In this document: positions 4,587 to 5,488 of the stretch, piece after piece | Layout: each line of letters opens with the position of its first letter | How positions within the stretch are numbered: position 1 is the stretch's first letter | Assembly (NCBI GenBank): GCA_020440405.1 | Contig: JAGROF010000133.1 | Span: forward strand, 1 to 5,488 | Direction of reading: 5' to 3' | DNA length: 5,488 nt | From: Chlamydiia bacterium | Lineage (GTDB): Bacteria > Chlamydiota > Chlamydiia > Chlamydiales > Simkaniaceae | Position numbers and translations under genes: made by a program | Notes under the pieces: model-generated | The model's database searches: none | The model's input: only the letters and a program-made list of their open reading frames with translations | Told to the model about the DNA's origin: nothing

Positions 4587-5488
4587 TGGATCTAATCGGT
4601 GTAGATATTGGAGGAACAAAAGTTTCTGTGTGCTTAGGGGACGCAGAAGGGACGATTCTTGCACATAAGAGGATTGCAACGGCTTCCTTAGGAGGACCAG
4701 AAACAGGGCTTCCGAAAATTGTTGAAGTGATTGGCCACCTACTTCGCGATGAAAATATTGAGCTCAATGATATCCGAGCGATTGGTCTTGCAGCTCCGGG
4801 GCCTGTCTCAACAAAAGCAGAGAAAATGCTGACCCCTCCCAATCTTCCTAACTGGGTCGATGTCCCTATTGTACAGTACCTACGGGAAAAGCTGGGGTGC
4901 CCTGTCTTTATGGATAATGATGCGAATGCAGGGGCGCTTGCTGAATGGATGTTTGGCGGGGCAAAACATGTCGATAATCTTGTGTATTTGACGATGAGTA
5001 CTGGTATGGGAGGAGGCCTCATCATTGATGGGAAACTCCACCAGGGAGGGACCGATACAGCAGGAGAAGTGGGCCATTTTGTTCTTAATCCGAAGGGACC
5101 CAAATGTGCATGCGGGCTCACGGGCTGCTTTGAAGCTTTTTGCGGAGGGGCAGCTGTTGCAGAGAGAGAGTCTATGGATATGAAAGAATTGGTCGCGAGG
5201 GTGAAAAAAAGTGATCCAAAGGCTCTTAAGGTTTGGGAAGATTATATCGATCGCTTAGCCCAAGGGATTGGCATTCTTCTTCAAACGCTTAATCCCGATG
5301 CGATTATTCTAGGGACAATTGCGACCCTTAACAAGGAACTCGTCATGAATCCCCTGAAGCAAGCCCTTCCCCACTTTGCTTGGGGAGTCCCCCTAAAATA
5401 TTGCCGCATCGAGCCGAGTCAGCTTGGAAGCGATATCGGAAAACTCGGCGCTCTTGCTCTTGCCATCCATGGCCTGAATCACCTAAGA
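4586..5488 (+). CDS. ROK-family sugar kinase, probable glucokinase (3' end beyond window)
   Basis: The frame starts at ATG 4586-4588, sharing one base with the lipoprotein stop (TAATG), and is open to the window end: 301 residues without a stop. It is a ROK kinase, which phosphorylates a hexose or N-acyl-hexosamine with ATP. Visible motifs are the phosphate loop DIGGTK (7-12), PGPV (71-74), NDANAGALAE (111-120) with catalytic base D112, and STGMGGG (138-144). The sugar-contacting ExGH motif is E161 to H164, and the zinc motif CACGLTGCFE (174-183) has ligands C174, C176 and C181 with H164. The segment after the zinc motif is shorter than in many ROK proteins, and the late motif usually LGGG reads LGTIA (242-246). 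GALALA near the end suggests only a few residues are missing. Glucokinase is the likeliest role, but ManNAc, GlcNAc or fructose kinase is possible. No Shine-Dalgarno lies close upstream, so translation probably depends on coupling. Confidence 0.88.
   Translation, partial: MDLIGVDIGGTKVSVCLGDAEGTILAHKRIATASLGGPETGLPKIVEVIGHLLRDENIELNDIRAIGLAAPGPVSTKAEKMLTPPNLPNWVDVPIVQYLREKLGCPVFMDNDANAGALAEWMFGGAKHVDNLVYLTMSTGMGGGLIIDGKLHQGGTDTAGEVGHFVLNPKGPKCACGLTGCFEAFCGGAAVAERESMDMKELVARVKKSDPKALKVWEDYIDRLAQGIGILLQTLNPDAIILGTIATLNKELVMNPLKQALPHFAWGVPLKYCRIEPSQLGSDIGKLGALALAIHGLNHLR

Noticed and set aside
4477..5121. A 214-codon minus-strand open frame opposite the ROK kinase
   Set aside because: It is rich in Pro, Ser and Arg as expected for an antisense shadow. 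The plus-strand frame has a full set of ROK motifs.

Overview
The window carries six protein-coding genes and a striking intergenic foldback repeat. The gene set is an RsgA-type N-terminus, a SpoU/TrmH rRNA methyltransferase, a membrane-bound RsbU-like PP2C phosphatase, a CCA-adding enzyme, a pentapeptide-repeat lipoprotein and a ROK sugar kinase. Moderate base composition, dense packing and the RsbU-type phosphatase resemble an environmental member of the Chlamydiae (Parachlamydia/Simkania/Waddlia-like). That placement is inferred from gene content and protein style only and could be wrong.

Positions 1-902 hold two overlapping minus-strand genes for ribosome biogenesis: the methyltransferase (153-902), and then the first 59 codons of a probable RsgA GTPase, which leaves the window at base 1. 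Only 30 bp separate the methyltransferase start from the divergent plus-strand start at 933. Promoter-like elements for both directions lie in or next to this gap.

Positions 933-2702 encode a complete two-pass membrane protein with an extracytoplasmic sensor, a HAMP domain and an intact SpoIIE/RsbU phosphatase. It is probably the input arm of a partner-switching circuit controlling a sigma factor; no RsbV or RsbW partner is in the window. It converges on, and overlaps by 23 bp, the minus-strand CCA tRNA nucleotidyltransferase gene (2680-3894).

Positions 3895-4130 are intergenic. Most of this stretch is a 163-bp element (3950-4112) bounded by 26-bp inverted repeats with a single mismatch. Its interior is also degenerately palindromic and has a perfect 8-bp hairpin near the centre. 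It looks like a non-autonomous mobile foldback element (MITE-like) or a structured RNA, and it is the least explained part of the window.

Positions 4131-5488 form a plus-strand operon. A short pentapeptide-repeat lipoprotein has its stop codon overlapping the start codon of a ROK-family kinase (TAATG). The kinase, probably a glucokinase, runs off the end of the window nearly complete. Any promoter close to this operon has to lie inside or across the foldback element.
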